Shown: positions 1 to 7,842 of the stretch, piece by piece
How the letters are laid out: each line of letters opens with the position of its first letter
Numbering within the stretch: position 1 is the first letter of the stretch
Assembly (NCBI GenBank): GCA_017534365.1
Contig: JAFWCS010000044.1
Span: 1-11,008 of the forward strand
Direction: 5' to 3'
Source: Clostridia bacterium
Lineage (GTDB): Bacteria > Bacillota > Clostridia > Oscillospirales > Acutalibacteraceae
Length of the DNA: 11,008 nt
Program-made: the position numbers and the translations under genes
Notes under the pieces: model-generated
The model's input: the letters and a program-made list of their open reading frames with translations, nothing else
Databases searched by the model: none
What the model was told of the DNA's origin: nothing

Positions 1-2
1 TG

Positions 3-3000
3 CGCTATGACGAGAGCTTCCTCGGCAAGGATATCGTCTGCGGCTATTCCGACACGCAGGCGGATTATCACAACACGTCCGAGCAAAGCGGCACACTCAA
101 CGCCTGGACCTATCTGGCGGCGGGCGCTTCCCCCCGATTCGTCGCTTCGTCAAGGGTGGATGGTCTGCTGTCTGAAAAACATCTGTCCCTCGTTTCCGGC
201 GAGCCCTTTGCGGAGTATACGCACGACATCGTCGTGAAAAACCTGAGCGATCTGTATCTGGACGGGCAGACCGGCGTGGATCCCGTCTATGACGGCAACG
301 GCGACTTCGTTGCCTTCGGCACGGATGCGGGCGGCGTGGTGCATGACGGCGGATCCCCGGCGACCGCGTTCAAAACCTTTGCGGCGTGCAAAAAGCAGAT
401 TTATGACAATCTGCCCGAGTTTTATCCCGATCAGCCGCCGGTGGAGGGCTATTATCCCACGCCGAATATCATCGTCTGCGGCAGGGTGGATATCACCGGC
501 GCGGAGGAATGGTCGCTGCCCGCGTTCCATACGAATTATGGTTTGAGCACCCTGGTTCGCCCGCGCCTTGCGCGCATGATGAATAACGATAAAAACGCGG
601 CTGCCGCGACGCGCTATACCGGCTACCTGATCGAGGTGCTGCCGGGCGGCGAGCTGACCCTTTCGGATATCGAGATTTCCGGCAACTGCGGGGCGAATGA
701 ATATCCGCGCGTGTGCTCCTCGCTGCTCCACGTCAACGGCGGTGAGGCGCTGATGCGGGAAGGCACGCACCTGACCGACAACAACGCCGATTACGGCGGC
801 GGCGTGCGCGTGGATGCGGGTCGGTGTGAAATGATCGGCGACGCAAAGATCGACTACTGCACCGCCGACAACAATTACGGCTCCGGCCTGAGCGTCGGCG
901 TGCGCCAGAGCTACGGCGGCGGCGTCTATGTGCGCGGCGGCGAATTCATCATGAACGGGGAAAACGCCGAAATCTCCCACTGCGGTCCGACGTATTCGAT
1001 GGCGTATCAGGAAACCTGCTACGGCGCGCTGGTTTACGTCAACGGCGGCGTCTTCCGTCAGCTCAACGGCAAGCTGAGCGACGCGCAGGTTACCATGAAG
1101 GGTACATACAGCTATAGCTGCTATATTGACGGCTCCGTTTATGCGGCAGGCAGTCCGTATGATGCGGAAACCGGCACCGGCACGCTCGTCGAGATCGGCG
1201 ACCGCGTCGTGAATAACCTGCGCGGAACGCTGGGCGCGAACACATGGAATGCCTATTTCTACGTGCGCGGCTCCGCGATCACCGCGACCGGCGGCACGGT
1301 GCGTCTGACGGGACCGCTGTATGCGGAAGTCAACGGCGCGCTCCACGCCGTCTCTCCCGGCGCGCATCTTGAAAACAACAACGTGACCAATTTGTCCGGT
1401 TACGGTTATATCTATATGAACGGCGCCAACGCCCTGCTGGAGATGCAGGGCGGCGAGATCGTGGACGGCTTCACCACCTCCCACAGCTATAACATTTATC
1501 TGACCCAGGGCGCGAAGATGCACATGACCGGCGGCGTGATCCGCTCCGCCTATTGCTCCAACGTCATCCGACTTGACTACAGCAACAGCTTGTACAGCTC
1601 CTTCACGATGGACGGCGGCGAGATCGTGCGCACCTACAGCAGCGGCGGGCCGACCATTTATAACACTTATAGCTGCACATTCATAATGAACGGCGGTGAG
1701 ATCCACTGCGCCGAGGATGTTTTGCCGGACGTCACGGCTTTGTCGAATTACGGCTATGCCACCATCAACGGCGGCTCGATCTATCGATTCGGCAGCGACT
1801 GTATCCTGACGGGCTCCCAAAGTCTGACGATCAACGGCGGTTCGATCTCCGGCTCGCGTTATTCCGGCGTCCGGCAGGACAGCGGCTCCCTCACGATGAA
1901 CGGCGGCGAGATCTTCGGCAATTCCCGCGCGCTCGTGATGAACGGCGGCACGGCGACCTTCAACAAAGCCGATATCCACCACAATACCGCCAGCGGTCTC
2001 AAGGTGCAGAGCAGCAGCGCGACACTGAGAATCACCAGCGACGACGTCGTGATCCGCGAGAATTCCTGCTACGAACATACGATTTTTGTTTCCTCCGGCA
2101 CGCTGAATATGACGGGCGGCGACGTCCACGACAATCGCTCCAGCAATGGCACGATCCGGGTGGACAGCGGCGCCAACAACGCAACGATCTCCTCTGTGGA
2201 GATCTATAACAACACCTCTTCTGCCAACGGCGCCGGCATCTATCTGTATATGGGCAGTAATAAAACCCACTCGGTTTCCGCCTGCGATATCCATGATAAC
2301 AGCGGCGGCGACGGCACCGGCATCTATATTTATTCACCGGCAAGCGGCAACGACACCAACCAAGTGCATCTGAGCGGCAATCAGATCTATCACAACACGT
2401 CCACCGCAAAGGGCGGCGGTCTGGCGATCTATGCAGAGACCACCGGGCAGCAGACCCTGACGGTCAATATGAACAGCAACACCATTCAAAACAATACGGC
2501 GCGGATCGGCGGCGGCATCTATGTGAAGGTCGGGCAGGATACCACCACGGCGAACCCCGGCAGGCTGACCTTCAATCTGAACGCCCAGGGTACGGAGATC
2601 GTCGATAACGTCTCCTCCGGCAATGGCGGCGGCGTCTTCATCGAGCGCGCCAAGCGCAACAACGTGCGCGCGTCCTTCGGCTTCCAGGCCTATATCGATA
2701 AGGGCGGCACCGTGTACGACGGTCCGATCAGTCGCAATCAGGCTGTGAATGGCGGCGGCGTGTATTTCATCAACAACATGACCAACGCCAACTTCCCCGT
2801 GATCAACAAGGATGACGTGCAGTTCCTGTTCGGCGACGTCTCCGTCAACAGCAACATCGCCACCGGCGACGGCGGCGGTATCATGACGCCGGGCGGCGCC
2901 TATGGCAAGGAGGGCTTGGCGACCTTCTATTTCAACAACGCGGAGCTGCTGGGCAACGCGGCGCAGCGCGGCGGCGGCTTCTTCGCGGATGGCGGCGCCA

Positions 3001-6000
3001 TTCTCCAGGTCTCGCAGGGCATGATCGCCAAGAACGAAGCGAATCAGGGCGCCGGCGGCTTTGTGAACAAGGCGGATCTCCGCTTTGCCAACAACTATAC
3101 CTTCATCGAAGAAACCGACCATATCTATCTCAATGACCGCGGCTATCCCATCACCGCGTGGCAGTCCTTCACCAACACGGAGAGCGTCTATAACGTCTAT
3201 CCCTCCGAAGCCTTTGTGGCGGGCGATATCGTCGTTCGCCCCGGCACGGAAGCGGGTGGCTTCTGCCCGGATGCCTCGCCCTTCCTGCGCAACTTCTATT
3301 CCGTGCGCCCCGGCACGGTCATCGACCGTCTCGCGCCCTATCTGATCCTCGGACGCATCGTCTTCCTTGACGGCGAGACCGGCGTCGACCCGGTCATCAA
3401 CGGCACGACCTTCGTCTATCAGACGGATGGAGACGGCGTCGTCCACGACGGCACCGCCCCCGACAAGGCGTTCAAGACCTTCAAGGCGTCCAAGGCGGTG
3501 CTCGGCGACGCCCCCGGCGCGATCTACGTCTCCGGCCCGGTGCATTACCGGCAGGATGACCCCGCCGAGGACGACGTCTGGACCCTGGGCGAAAAGCAAT
3601 ATCTCCGCCGCTACTGTGGCTTCCGCGTGTCCTCCGATCAAGCCTATCCAGGCTTTGCGGGCGATATGTTCCTCATCGAACAGGGCACGCTCACGCTGGA
3701 AGATCTGCCCGTGGAGGGCAGCTACAAGGCGGACGAAACATGGACCGCCGCAGGCAGCGTCTTCGCCGTGTGCGGCGCGGACGCAAAGCTCATCCTGAAC
3801 GACGGCGCATCGATTAAAGATAACGTCACCACCGGCGACGGCGCGGCGATCCGCATCGAGCAGGGCGAAGTGGTCCTGCAGGCCGGCGAGATCAGCGGCA
3901 ACGCCACCACCGGCCGCGGCGTCGTGTATCAGGGCGATACCCTCACCGTTTCCGGCAGCGCACTCACGCTCGAGGGCGAGATCTATCTTGCCGCGGGCGA
4001 CGAGACGGAAAGCATCCCGGACCGCGTGATCACCGTCGTGGAAACGCCGGACGTGCCTGCGCTGGACTTCGCGCCGGTTAACGGCTATCTGACCGTCGGC
4101 GTGGAGAATCCCTATGACGGCCGCGACATCGTCGCCTATCCGGCGGCGGAGATCCCGCTCGAAGCGCAGAAGGCGATCTACGCCCTCGCGCCCGAAATTT
4201 CCAGCCTCTACGTGGTGGATAACGATCCCGTGGCGGCGAATATCCTCGAGCTGCGCCTGCCCTATCAGGTTTATCTTGACGGCGTTGCGGGCGATGACGC
4301 GCTCGACGGCTCCACGCCCGCCAAGGCGGTGCGCACCCTGCAAAGAGCCTACGAGCTGGTTGCCGCCGCGTTTGTCGACCCGGAGATCATCACCTCCGGC
4401 GGGCTCGTGCACGTGGTGGATACCGTGACCGTGACGGATGCGGTCACGCTCTCCTCGTCCTACGTCTGCGGGGGCGTCACCGTCGACGCCGGCGGCCCCG
4501 TGACCTTCAAGCGCTATGCGCAGCCGACCGCCTACGAATCCATCCCCGGCGGCGGCTTTGAGAAACCGACGAACCGGAACGAAATCTTTATTGTTGCCGA
4601 CCACAGCGACCTGCACCTTGTCGGCGTGACCGTGGACGGCCACAGCCTCGCAGTGCCCGAGGGCAGCGGACCGAAGCTCGCTGCGCCCGGCGTGACCGCG
4701 CAGGCGGCGCCGGTGCTGGTGGAGGACGGCGGCGTGTTTGAAATGAGCGCCGGCAGGCTCCAAAGCAGCCGCGTGGAAGCGGAAACGCCCGCGATCCCCG
4801 GCGGCGCGATCCATGTCAGCGACGGCGCGATCGCAAGCGTCACCGGCGGGGTCATCACCGACACGCTGGATCAGAACGGCGTGAGCATTTATGACGGCGG
4901 CGAGCTGGCGTTCTCCGGCAGCCCGTCGATCAAAGGCAGCGTCTATCTTGAGCAGCCCGAAACGCGCGTTGCAGTGCCCGCGGCGTTCACGCCCGCGCAG
5001 CCGGTTTCCGTCCTGCCAGCCAACACCTTCAACGGCAGGGATATCGCGCTCTATGATGCGGCGCTCGGCATCCCGGGCAGCGCCGAAAAGGCAAGCTGGA
5101 AGCTGCCCGACGACGTGCTGCTCAACTACGTGCTCAACAACAACGCCGAGGATCCGCAGATCCTCGAGCTGCAGCTGCGCGCCTGCGTCTACGTGGACGG
5201 TGTGGACGGCCTCGACACCAATTCCGGCGCGGATCCGGAGCACAGCGTCCGCACGCTCAAGCGCGCGTATGAGATCCTTTCCGGTCTGGAGGGCTCCACG
5301 ATCTATATCGTGAACGAGGTCACGCTCGCGTCCTCCGCGACGCTGGATCACGGCATGTATCTCTCCGGCATGGATTCGATCGACGCCGGCTCCGACGTGC
5401 AGATCCTCCGCTACGCCCAGCCGACCGCCTATGATCCGGATGAAGACGATCACGGCGAGCTCAACGGCTTCGGTGTGGAGAGCTACGTTGCCGGCCCGCT
5501 GATTACCGTACCCGCCGGCGTGAGCCTGATCCTCTCGGGCGTCACGGTCGACGGTCACTCAGAAGCGATCACCGCGGGCGAGCCGCAGTACGTTTCCCCC
5601 GGCCTCGTCACGGCGGCGGCGCTGCTGAAGGTCAGCGAGGGCGGCACCCTGCGCGCGACCGGCGGCACGATGCTGCAAAACAACAACAATACGCTGCCCG
5701 CGCCTGCGGGAGAAGGCAAAGGCGGCGCAGTCGAAAACAACGGTCGCCTCCTGCTCGACGCGGTCGTGCTGCGGGAAAACAACGCGACCCACGGCGCCGG
5801 TGTCTATCAGAACAGCACCCTGGAGCTCAACGGCGCGGCAGGCCCCGTGATCGGCGAAGATCAATGGATCTATCTGACCGGCATGAAAGCGCAGACGCCG
5901 GAGCAGAAGCCGCAGGAGCATAAGATCGACGTGACCGGCATGCTTGCCGACACGTTCAAAGTGACCGTCGATCTCGAATGGCCGGAGATCGGGCGCGACA

Positions 6001-7187
6001 TGGCGCAGTTCTCCGCAACGGCGTTCCTCGAAACGGTGGAAAACGAGAGAGAACACTTCGCCCTCGCGCCGGGTCTTGAATATATTATCGTCAAATCGCC
6101 CGAAGCGGATGAACCCGATACCCTCGAGCTCGGCGAGATCCCTGCGTTTACGCTGGAATATGACGGCAACGGCGGCACGCTGCCGGATGGCGTCACCACC
6201 CGCGTGCCAGATCCCGATATGCCCTACAACGATCTGCTGGGCTATAACGCCTACGACAAGGGCACGATCATCGAGGTGAAGGAAAATAGTTTCGCGTTCC
6301 AGCAGGCAGGGGAGACCTTCGTCGCCTGGAACACGCAGCCCGACGGCACGGGCAAGACCTTCCTGCCGGGCGACAGCTTCTGGGACGAGACCACGGGCAT
6401 CTTTGAAAACACCGTGCTCTACGCGGTGTGGGAAGACCTCGACCGTGAATATACCGTCACCTACAAGCCGAACAACATGACCGAGGAAGCGGACGTCGTC
6501 GACGGCCCCTACGGTCAGCTTGACACGGTGACCGTGAAATACAATGCCGGTGACGGCGGCACGCACTTCACGCCACCCGACGGCAGGCAGTTCATCGGCT
6601 GGAATACGCAGCCGGATGAAAGCGGCCTGTGGTATTTCCCGCCCGGCACATCGCTGCCCGGCTTTATTCCAACGGTGACGAATGAAGACGGCGAATTCTT
6701 GATCGCGGGCGATATTGAGCTTTACGCGATCTGGCGCGTGACGCCCCCGCATTCGCTGACCATCTTCAAATACGCGGATCTGCGCGATCTGAAAGAGCCG
6801 AACAAGACCTTCCTGTTTGAAATCGAGGATATTTATCCGCTCTCCGAAAACTACGGGAAGAAGTATTACGTCTATCTCGGCACCTGCATCGACGGCGCCA
6901 CGGTCGAAACGGTGCCCGCGTGGATCGACAATGCCTATTGCTACGCGACCGTCACGGGGCTTGCCGAGGGTAAATACCGCGTGCGGGAGCTGACGGAATG
7001 GAGCTGGCGCTATTCGATCAGCGACGCCTACGGCGCGGATACCGTGAACTATACGGTCTCCGCCGGGCATGAGATCGTCGTGGCGCTGACCGACCACCGC
7101 ACAGTCAGTTTTGTGAATGAGCTGACGAATCCGTACTATGTGAACGGATACGCCAGAAGCTATTCCAATACGTTCATTCAGCCCTGA
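3..7187 (+). CDS. Giant multi-module beta-helix surface adhesin with InlB-type repeats and Cna-B-like C-terminus (5' partial)
   Basis: The frame is open from base 3 to a TGA at 7185-7187, giving 2394 residues with the N-terminus and any signal peptide missing. GTG at 156 is not taken as the start because the same frame continues upstream with related sequence. Domains (residue 1 = codon at base 3): cap of a preceding module (about 1-80); beta-helix modules 1 (84-1118), 2 (1119-1420), 3 (1421-1726) and 4 (1727-2048); two InlB/Listeria-Bacteroides-type repeats (2049-2145, 2149-2245); Cna-B/SpaA-like domain (about 2247-2394). Many N-G-G and G-G-G turns mark right-handed beta-helix rungs like those of bacterial adhesins and chlamydial Pmp proteins. 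It probably acts outside the cell in adhesion or matrix structure. No LPXTG or hydrophobic C-terminal segment is seen, so how it is retained is unclear. It lies 41 bases before sipW. The fold class is fairly certain; the ligand is unknown. Confidence 0.9.
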   Translation, partial: RYDESFLGKDIVCGYSDTQADYHNTSEQSGTLNAWTYLAAGASPRFVASSRVDGLLSEKHLSLVSGEPFAEYTHDIVVKNLSDLYLDGQTGVDPVYDGNGDFVAFGTDAGGVVHDGGSPATAFKTFAACKKQIYDNLPEFYPDQPPVEGYYPTPNIIVCGRVDITGAEEWSLPAFHTNYGLSTLVRPRLARMMNNDKNAAAATRYTGYLIEVLPGGELTLSDIEISGNCGANEYPRVCSSLLHVNGGEALMREGTHLTDNNADYGGGVRVDAGRCEMIGDAKIDYCTADNNYGSGLSVGVRQSYGGGVYVRGGEFIMNGENAEISHCGPTYSMAYQETCYGALVYVNGGVFRQLNGKLSDAQVTMKGTYSYSCYIDGSVYAAGSPYDAETGTGTLVEIGDRVVNNLRGTLGANTWNAYFYVRGSAITATGGTVRLTGPLYAEVNGALHAVSPGAHLENNNVTNLSGYGYIYMNGANALLEMQGGEIVDGFTTSHSYNIYLTQGAKMHMTGGVIRSAYCSNVIRLDYSNSLYSSFTMDGGEIVRTYSSGGPTIYNTYSCTFIMNGGEIHCAEDVLPDVTALSNYGYATINGGSIYRFGSDCILTGSQSLTINGGSISGSRYSGVRQDSGSLTMNGGEIFGNSRALVMNGGTATFNKADIHHNTASGLKVQSSSATLRITSDDVVIRENSCYEHTIFVSSGTLNMTGGDVHDNRSSNGTIRVDSGANNATISSVEIYNNTSSANGAGIYLYMGSNKTHSVSACDIHDNSGGDGTGIYIYSPASGNDTNQVHLSGNQIYHNTSTAKGGGLAIYAETTGQQTLTVNMNSNTIQNNTARIGGGIYVKVGQDTTTANPGRLTFNLNAQGTEIVDNVSSGNGGGVFIERAKRNNVRASFGFQAYIDKGGTVYDGPISRNQAVNGGGVYFINNMTNANFPVINKDDVQFLFGDVSVNSNIATGDGGGIMTPGGAYGKEGLATFYFNNAELLGNAAQRGGGFFADGGAILQVSQGMIAKNEANQGAGGFVNKADLRFANNYTFIEETDHIYLNDRGYPITAWQSFTNTESVYNVYPSEAFVAGDIVVRPGTEAGGFCPDASPFLRNFYSVRPGTVIDRLAPYLILGRIVFLDGETGVDPVINGTTFVYQTDGDGVVHDGTAPDKAFKTFKASKAVLGDAPGAIYVSGPVHYRQDDPAEDDVWTLGEKQYLRRYCGFRVSSDQAYPGFAGDMFLIEQGTLTLEDLPVEGSYKADETWTAAGSVFAVCGADAKLILNDGASIKDNVTTGDGAAIRIEQGEVVLQAGEISGNATTGRGVVYQGDTLTVSGSALTLEGEIYLAAGDETESIPDRVITVVETPDVPALDFAPVNGYLTVGVENPYDGRDIVAYPAAEIPLEAQKAIYALAPEISSLYVVDNDPVAANILELRLPYQVYLDGVAGDDALDGSTPAKAVRTLQRAYELVAAAFVDPEIITSGGLVHVVDTVTVTDAVTLSSSYVCGGVTVDAGGPVTFKRYAQPTAYESIPGGGFEKPTNRNEIFIVADHSDLHLVGVTVDGHSLAVPEGSGPKLAAPGVTAQAAPVLVEDGGVFEMSAGRLQSSRVEAETPAIPGGAIHVSDGAIASVTGGVITDTLDQNGVSIYDGGELAFSGSPSIKGSVYLEQPETRVAVPAAFTPAQPVSVLPANTFNGRDIALYDAALGIPGSAEKASWKLPDDVLLNYVLNNNAEDPQILELQLRACVYVDGVDGLDTNSGADPEHSVRTLKRAYEILSGLEGSTIYIVNEVTLASSATLDHGMYLSGMDSIDAGSDVQILRYAQPTAYDPDEDDHGELNGFGVESYVAGPLITVPAGVSLILSGVTVDGHSEAITAGEPQYVSPGLVTAAALLKVSEGGTLRATGGTMLQNNNNTLPAPAGEGKGGAVENNGRLLLDAVVLRENNATHGAGVYQNSTLELNGAAGPVIGEDQWIYLTGMKAQTPEQKPQEHKIDVTGMLADTFKVTVDLEWPEIGRDMAQFSATAFLETVENEREHFALAPGLEYIIVKSPEADEPDTLELGEIPAFTLEYDGNGGTLPDGVTTRVPDPDMPYNDLLGYNAYDKGTIIEVKENSFAFQQAGETFVAWNTQPDGTGKTFLPGDSFWDETTGIFENTVLYAVWEDLDREYTVTYKPNNMTEEADVVDGPYGQLDTVTVKYNAGDGGTHFTPPDGRQFIGWNTQPDESGLWYFPPGTSLPGFIPTVTNEDGEFLIAGDIELYAIWRVTPPHSLTIFKYADLRDLKEPNKTFLFEIEDIYPLSENYGKKYYVYLGTCIDGATVETVPAWIDNAYCYATVTGLAEGKYRVRELTEWSWRYSISDAYGADTVNYTVSAGHEIVVALTDHRTVSFVNELTNPYYVNGYARSYSNTFIQP
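1608..2126 (+). repeat. N-G-G rung ladder inside module 1
   Basis: Codons for M/I-(D/N/T)-G-G-(E/S/D)-(I/V) recur with their first codons at 1608, 1686, 1764, 1830, 1896 and 2109, and a related MNGGT at 1938. The first four spacings are 26, 26, 22 and 22 residues, about one coil of a right-handed parallel beta-helix each. The repeat is visible in DNA as aacggcgg-type strings but has diverged between copies. Confidence 0.7.
2508..3062 (+). repeat. Pmp-like G-G-G rung ladder inside module 1
   Basis: G-G-G/A-G-G turns followed by hydrophobic residues start at bases 2508, 2625, 2751, 2871, 2970 and 3048. Most are preceded by an N-x-A/N-x-S type turn, for example NNTARIGGGIYV. Spacing is 26-42 residues, longer than in the preceding N-G-G ladder. 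The pattern resembles the G-G-A-(I/L/V) plus F-x-x-N repeats of polymorphic outer membrane proteins, although this organism looks Gram-positive in type. Confidence 0.65.
3357..4262 (+). repeat. Beta-helix module 2 (residues 1119-1420)
   Basis: It begins with FLDGETGVDPV, then H-D-G and A-F-K-T-F, closely matching the head of module 1. A short helix follows with turns such as LNDGASIKDNVTTGDG. It closes with a cap containing YDGRDIVAYPAAEIP and a terminal ILELRLP strand. Confidence 0.75.
4263..5180 (+). repeat. Beta-helix module 3 (residues 1421-1726)
   Basis: The head is VYLDGVAGDDALDG followed by AVRTLQRAYE. A RYAQPTAY motif and a GVTVDGHS motif come later; both recur in module 4. The cap contains FNGRDIALYDAALG and ends in ILELQLR. 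Modules 3 and 4 are therefore recent sister duplications compared with modules 1 and 2. Confidence 0.75.
5181..6146 (+). repeat. Beta-helix module 4 (residues 1727-2048)
   Basis: The head is VYVDGVDGLDTNSG followed by SVRTLKRAYEIL. RYAQPTAY and GVTVDGHS match module 3 in order and spacing. The cap is weaker: E-I-G-R-D-M-A-Q-F, then a terminal strand TLELGEIP that leads straight into the InlB-type repeats. Confidence 0.75.
6147..6437 (+). repeat. InlB/Listeria-Bacteroides-type repeat, copy 1
   Basis: It opens with a strand containing EYDGNGG, has FVAWNTQPDGTG in the middle and closes with VLYAVWE. These are the hallmarks of the InlB B-repeat/Flg_new family, a small beta-grasp-like stalk module common in surface proteins of Firmicutes and Bacteroidetes. 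It is longer than the usual 60-80 residues because of an insertion after the first strand. Confidence 0.8.
6447..6737 (+). repeat. InlB/Listeria-Bacteroides-type repeat, copy 2
   Basis: This second copy has YTVTYKPNN, then VKYNAGDGG, FIGWNTQPDESG and ELYAIWR. WNTQPD is shared with copy 1, as is the W-ending final strand. Two copies in tandem would form a short stalk between the beta-helix modules and the C-terminal domain. Confidence 0.8.
6738..7187 (+). other. Cna-B/SpaA-like C-terminal domain with possible isopeptide triad
   Basis: The segment has the strand order of Cna-B/SpaA domains: SLTIFKY first, then GKYRVRELTEW, then VSFVNELTN. A Lys at 6768-6770, a Glu at 6987-6989 and an Asn at 7116-7118 occupy the places of the Lys-Glu-Asn triad that forms an intramolecular isopeptide bond in this family. 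A 19-residue tail rich in Tyr and Asn follows the Asn-Glu. No sorting signal follows. Bond formation is an inference from position only. Confidence 0.6.
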
Positions 7188-7216
7188 CCTTTCGTCAGTG
7201 GATTCTGAAAGAAAGG
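7188..7216 (+). promoter_or_regulatory. Possible hairpin covering the sipW ribosome binding site
   Basis: CCTTTC (7188-7193), directly after the adhesin stop codon, is the exact reverse complement of GAAAGG (7211-7216), which is part of the sipW ribosome binding site. TCAG (7195-7198) also pairs with CTGA (7205-7208) around a six-base loop. In mRNA this would hide the Shine-Dalgarno sequence unless a ribosome finishing the adhesin opens it. No T-run follows, so it is not a typical terminator. The pairing is seen; the coupling role is inferred. Confidence 0.4.
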
Positions 7217-7220
7217 TGGG
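7212..7220 (+). promoter_or_regulatory. Ribosome binding site of sipW
   Basis: AAAGGTGGG lies eight bases before the ATG at 7229 and partly matches the anti-Shine-Dalgarno sequence. It supports this start codon. Confidence 0.6.
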
Positions 7221-7228
7221 ATAGAATT

Positions 7229-7828
7229 ATGAACAAAGAAACGACGGCGCGCGCGAAGAAGACGCCGGGCAAGATCCTCGGCGATGTGTTCACGACCGTG
7301 ATCCTGCTCGTCGTGGCGGCGCTGCTGATCCTCTTCGTCGGCGTGCGGCTGGTCGGCATCACACCCTACGTCGTGCAGACCGCGAGCATGGAGCCCGCCT
7401 ACCCGGTCGGCAGCATCATCTATGTCAAGCAGGTGGACGGGGCGCAGGTGAAGGTCGGCGATCCGATCACCTACTCCATCAGCTCGGCAGGGCTGCTGGC
7501 AACGCACCGCGTGGTGCAGATCGATCCGGAGCGGCAGCTCTTTTACACGAAGGGCGACGCCGCTGATTCAGCGGATGCGACCCCCGTGCCGTGGAGTGCG
7601 CTGCTGGGGATCCCGAAATTCAGCATTCCGAAGCTCGGCTTCCTTGCAAGCTACGTTGCAACGCGGCAGGGGCGCGTGATCGCGGTCACGGCGGCGGCGA
7701 TCCTGCTCGTGCTGGCGGTCTTCCCGCAGCTGCTGTCCTCCGCTGAAAAGAGCGATCAGAAGAAAAAGAAGGAAAAAGCGCAGGATGCTGCCGCAGACCT
7801 TCCGCCAGATCCCGGGCCCCCGAAATGA
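7229..7828 (+). CDS. sipW: SipW-like ER-type signal peptidase I
   Basis: This 199-residue membrane peptidase would cleave signal peptides of the TasA-type proteins encoded just downstream. A basic N-terminus and a membrane segment (about 20-42) are followed by the box B motif TASMEP with catalytic Ser53, box C VGDPITY (76-82), ATHRVV with His93 where prokaryotic-type enzymes have Lys, and KGDAADSAD (108-116) with the conserved aspartates. A second membrane segment (about 149-166) and a Lys-rich cytoplasmic tail close it. The Ser-His pair marks the ER-type branch (S26B) that includes Bacillus SipW. The usual Asn residues after the KGD are Ala-Ala here. Its stop overlaps an ATG (ATGA at 7825), and the next gene's binding site starts inside that overlap, so the two are probably translated together. 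The assignment is firm at family level; the symbol is by analogy. Confidence 0.92.
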   Translation: MNKETTARAKKTPGKILGDVFTTVILLVVAALLILFVGVRLVGITPYVVQTASMEPAYPVGSIIYVKQVDGAQVKVGDPITYSISSAGLLATHRVVQIDPERQLFYTKGDAADSADATPVPWSALLGIPKFSIPKLGFLASYVATRQGRVIAVTAAAILLVLAVFPQLLSSAEKSDQKKKKEKAQDAAADLPPDPGPPK

Positions 7829-7834
7829 AAGGAA
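7827..7834 (+). promoter_or_regulatory. Ribosome binding site deciding the start at 7843
   Basis: GAAAGGAA lies eight bases before the ATG at 7843. The in-frame ATG at 7825 contains this site and has no binding site of its own (it is preceded by a C/G-rich stretch), so 7843 is preferred. Confidence 0.65.
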
Positions 7835-7842
7835 CGTGCGTT

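Larger units (their letters stand above)
252..3356 (+). repeat. Beta-helix module 1 (large; residues 84-1118)
   Basis: The head starts with YLDGQTGVDPV and ends at a K-T-F about 40 residues later, with an H-D-G in between. A long rung ladder follows. The cap near bases 3180-3356 contains V-A-G-D-I-V-V, matching the G-(R/K)-D-I caps of the other modules. It is more than three times as long as modules 2-4, which suggests expansion by rung duplication. It carries 16 cysteines, far more than the later modules. Confidence 0.75.

Noticed and set aside
156..158. GTG as the start codon of the giant gene
   Set aside because: The frame is open to the left edge, and the 51 upstream codons encode a module cap that matches the caps further on. 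No binding site or signal peptide follows GTG 156.
1608..2126. CRISPR array or tandem DNA repeat
   Set aside because: The aacggcgg-type strings are in-frame codons for N-G-G turns at protein-rung spacing, with diverged sequence between copies and no constant repeat of array length.
150..7097. Very long minus-strand open frames (714, 1074 and 512 codons) opposite the giant gene
   Set aside because: Their codons align exactly with the sense codons, so they can stop only where the sense strand uses TTA, CTA or TCA. These codons are rare in this GC-rich gene; the breaks fall at sense TCA codons (150, 2334, 5559). The predicted proteins are low-complexity reflections of the sense repeats.
3..7187. 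Chlamydia-type Pmp autotransporter
   Set aside because: The rungs resemble Pmp repeats, but the C-terminus is InlB-type plus Cna-B-like rather than a beta-barrel, and the neighbours are monoderm SipW/TasA genes.
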